Part shown: piece by piece, positions 62,234 to 64,000 of the stretch
Position numbering within the stretch: the first letter of the stretch is position 1
How the letters are laid out: each line of letters begins with the position of its first letter
Notes under the pieces: generated by a model
Told to the model about the DNA's origin: nothing
Databases searched by the model: none
The model's input: the letters and a program-made list of their open reading frames with translations, nothing else
NCBI GenBank assembly: GCA_050950785.1
Contig: JBMNIG010000027.1
Coordinates: 17,043-81,042, forward strand
Source of the DNA: JAAYOS01 sp050950785
GTDB taxonomy: Bacteria > Bacillota > Clostridia > Oscillospirales > JAAYOS01
Length of the DNA: 64,000 nt
Direction of reading: 5' to 3'
Translations under genes and position numbers: made by a program

Positions 62234-63743
62234 TAATTGAGCATTTTGCATAATGAACACATCCAGAATTCTCAAGGGTTTATTTTAGGATAAAAAAGGA
62301 CTTCACCCCAACATTGGAGAAAAATTCAAGTGACTAAACAAGAATTTCCCAAAGGAGTGAAGTCACTTTGTATATTCTCCAACAAACCCTATTTTCCTTC
62401 GAAGAATTGATGGAACTTGAATTAAAAGAACGATTGCATCTATTTTTTTCAAACTTATCCCTGGAACCATATACTGTCAAACTAAGAAGTCGATTACCCC
62501 AAGGAGCTAAAGGTTTTAGAAGAGATGCCATCTTGAGGGCATTGCTGGCAGCTCCCCTTGTTGGTATTAGCACATTTACCGGCTTGGTAGACCGTTTGAA
62601 ATCTGATATACGGTTTCGTTATCAATGCGGATTTGGCGTAGGCAGTGTACCTTCCATAGCCACATTCAGCCGGGTATTTCAGAAGATAACAACCTTAAAT
62701 TTGGCAGAAGAACTTTTCCTGGCCTTGGTGAAAGAGTGCCGCGAAAAAGGCGTTATCAGCGGCGAAGTGATTGCTATAGATAGTACGGCTATTAACGCTT
62801 ACGAACAAAAACAAGCACGCCATAAAAGCAAGAATACAGGCAATGGCGATTGGGGAGCTAAAAAAGACTCCTTTGGCAATACCGTAACCTGGTTTGGCTA
62901 CAAACTTCATCTGGCTGTGGATACCGAAAGCGAATTGCCTATAGCATTTGAAGTTACTCCTGCTAATGTGAATGATGGTGATCTTGGCCCGGTATTAATA
63001 GAAAAAGTTAGTTCATCTGTTCCTGAGAATGAAAAACCCAAGTTTTATGTTATGGACGCAGGCTATGACCAACTAAAGAACTATGAAGCAGCTCACAAAA
63101 ATTCAGCCCAGGCCATTATTCCCTTAAACCTTCGTAACGAGAAAGAACCCCCTGCTGGAATGACATCCAATGGCACTCCGGTTTGCTCCATGGGTTATGA
63201 GATGGTCTACTGGGGAGCAGATAAGAACATTTTAAAATTTCGTTGCCCCCACATTCTCGGCAAGGTAGACTGTCCATTTGGTTCTGCCTGGTGTTCCGCT
63301 TCAAATTACGGGCTGGTCAAAAAAGTCAATATTAAAGAAGATCTGCGTCGTTACTCCAGTCCTCATCGAAACACCAGAAAATGGGAAGAGTTGTATGACC
63401 AGAGAACAGCCGTCGAGAGAGTAAATTCAAGACTAAAAGTTCATCTTACAGCCAATCGGTTGCATGTTTGGGGAATCAAAAAAGTTAAAACTCATCTGTT
63501 GCTAAACATGATTGTTTTATTGGTCGGCGCTTTGGCTTGTAAGCAATCACTACAAAAAGCAGCATAAGGTCTCTTGCTTTTAAGCACTATCGTATTTTTT
63601 AGGCAACGCTAAAAATTCTGCCCTTGTCTTCTTTTTTAGTAATTAAGCTGTCAAAAGTGTGGTTTTTTTAAAATTTACCAATTGGATGCTTTGAGTAATC
63701 TGTTGATCTTTCAAAAAAACTTATTTTGCAAAATGCTCAATTA
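62234..63743 (+). mobile_element. DDE-transposase insertion sequence between inverted repeats
   Basis: TAATTGAGCATTTTGCA (62234-62250) is repeated in inverse orientation at 63727-63743. The intact transposase gene lies between. No target duplication is obvious, so the exact ends are uncertain by a few bases. Confidence 0.8.
62368..63567 (+). CDS. DDE transposase (IS4/IS5/IS1182-like)
   Basis: 399 aa. N-terminal DUF772-like domain, then the catalytic domain with AIDSTAINA (first D), YVMDAGYDQ (second D) and TAVERVNSRLK (E). The C-terminal region has a Cys-containing insert (CPHILGKVDCPFGSAWC). Intact. The start TTG at 62368 lies shortly after AAAGGAG. Confidence 0.9.
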   Translation: MYILQQTLFSFEELMELELKERLHLFFSNLSLEPYTVKLRSRLPQGAKGFRRDAILRALLAAPLVGISTFTGLVDRLKSDIRFRYQCGFGVGSVPSIATFSRVFQKITTLNLAEELFLALVKECREKGVISGEVIAIDSTAINAYEQKQARHKSKNTGNGDWGAKKDSFGNTVTWFGYKLHLAVDTESELPIAFEVTPANVNDGDLGPVLIEKVSSSVPENEKPKFYVMDAGYDQLKNYEAAHKNSAQAIIPLNLRNEKEPPAGMTSNGTPVCSMGYEMVYWGADKNILKFRCPHILGKVDCPFGSAWCSASNYGLVKKVNIKEDLRRYSSPHRNTRKWEELYDQRTAVERVNSRLKVHLTANRLHVWGIKKVKTHLLLNMIVLLVGALACKQSLQKAA

Positions 63744-63795
63744 CTAATTTGAGATCATAAGGTATATATTTCGACAAAATATCACTGTCATATTG

Positions 63796-64000
63796 ATGAT
63801 GCCGTTATCAAGATTTTTGGCTGAGTTGATTGACCTGGATGCGGATACAAAAGAAAAAATTCATAAATGCTTTCAAAGTATGGGTATTAAAAATTTTTTT
63901 CTGCATCTTGAATCGGTGGACTTATCCCCTGAGACTTACGAGAAGCTGAAAAGTATAAAGTTCATAATTGAAACAGTTGATGAAAAAGGGGGGCGGGCAT
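63796..64000 (+). CDS. Partial gene at the window end
   Basis: Open frame from tandem ATGs (63796, 63799) to the edge, at least 68 codons: MMPLSRFLAELIDLDADTKEKI, SMGIKNFF, ESVDLSPETYEKL. The frame is open further back to 63748 in the IS flank. No ribosome site is clear. No family recognised. It may be the gene that was once controlled by the c-di-GMP riboswitch. Confidence 0.45.
   Translation, partial: MMPLSRFLAELIDLDADTKEKIHKCFQSMGIKNFFLHLESVDLSPETYEKLKSIKFIIETVDEKGGRA

Noticed and set aside
1..64000. CRISPR array or prophage
   Set aside because: No regularly spaced repeats and no phage structural or lysis genes were seen in any part of the window.

Overview
The window looks like a chromosome segment of an anaerobic, endospore-forming, low-GC Gram-positive bacterium of the class Clostridia. 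The evidence is a complete eight-gene spoIIIA operon, spoIIGA-sigE, yunB, a spoIIM-like gene, a SpoIID-family gene, nrdR, Firmicute purine, lysine and c-di-GMP riboswitches, and strong AGGAGG-type ribosome binding sites throughout. I cannot name the genus from the sequence alone.

Layout. (1) 1-530: a tRNA-Pro(GGG) 3' fragment, then a guanine-class riboswitch with a terminator driving a purine permease (531-1886). (2) 2084-4101, minus: MFS transporter and glycerophosphodiesterase. (3) 4425-11786: spoIIGA-sigE, GNAT acetyltransferase, lon, engB, a minus-strand DUF421/DUF4363 membrane pair, yunB. (4) 11984-19239: ligA and spoIIIAA-AH, the mother-cell part of the feeding-tube/secretion complex. 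(5) 19322-31156: a long same-strand housekeeping run: Asp23-family gene, nusB, tsaD-like gene, xseA, xseB, ispA, dxs, tlyA, nadK, argR, recN, tyrS. (6) 31537-32304: a MerR/TipAS-type regulator. (7) 32341-35738, minus: lysine riboswitch-asd-dapA-dapB, the first steps of diaminopimelate/lysine synthesis. (8) 35807-44661: SpoIID-like protein, queA-tgt-yajC, proC, spoIIM-like, xerD and a DUF624 membrane protein.

From about 44.7 kb the window becomes mosaic. It holds an IS256-family transposase, a second Xer-type recombinase, a pentein-fold protein, an ABC-type permease/adaptor pair without an ATPase, nrdR, an IS30-family element whose ends and 15-bp target duplication can be read, a frameshifted purB relic, and aspartate aminotransferase. 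After an intact tRNA-Ser(CGA), which follows a damaged copy, comes an island-like stretch. It contains unknown small genes, a truncated and frameshifted type III methyltransferase (mod) followed by an intact type III restriction subunit (res), a c-di-GMP riboswitch with terminator that an IS separates from whatever it controlled, and an unfinished gene at the window end.

I see no CRISPR array, no prophage structural genes and no obviously new multi-gene system. The best leads are regulatory RNAs and scars: the lysine riboswitch with a nearly leaderless start, the orphaned c-di-GMP switch, the decaying type III restriction locus, the purB relic, the tRNA fragments at possible integration borders, and a 12-bp inverted repeat in the leader of the second recombinase. 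Family assignments come from recognising sequence motifs by eye; no database search was run.
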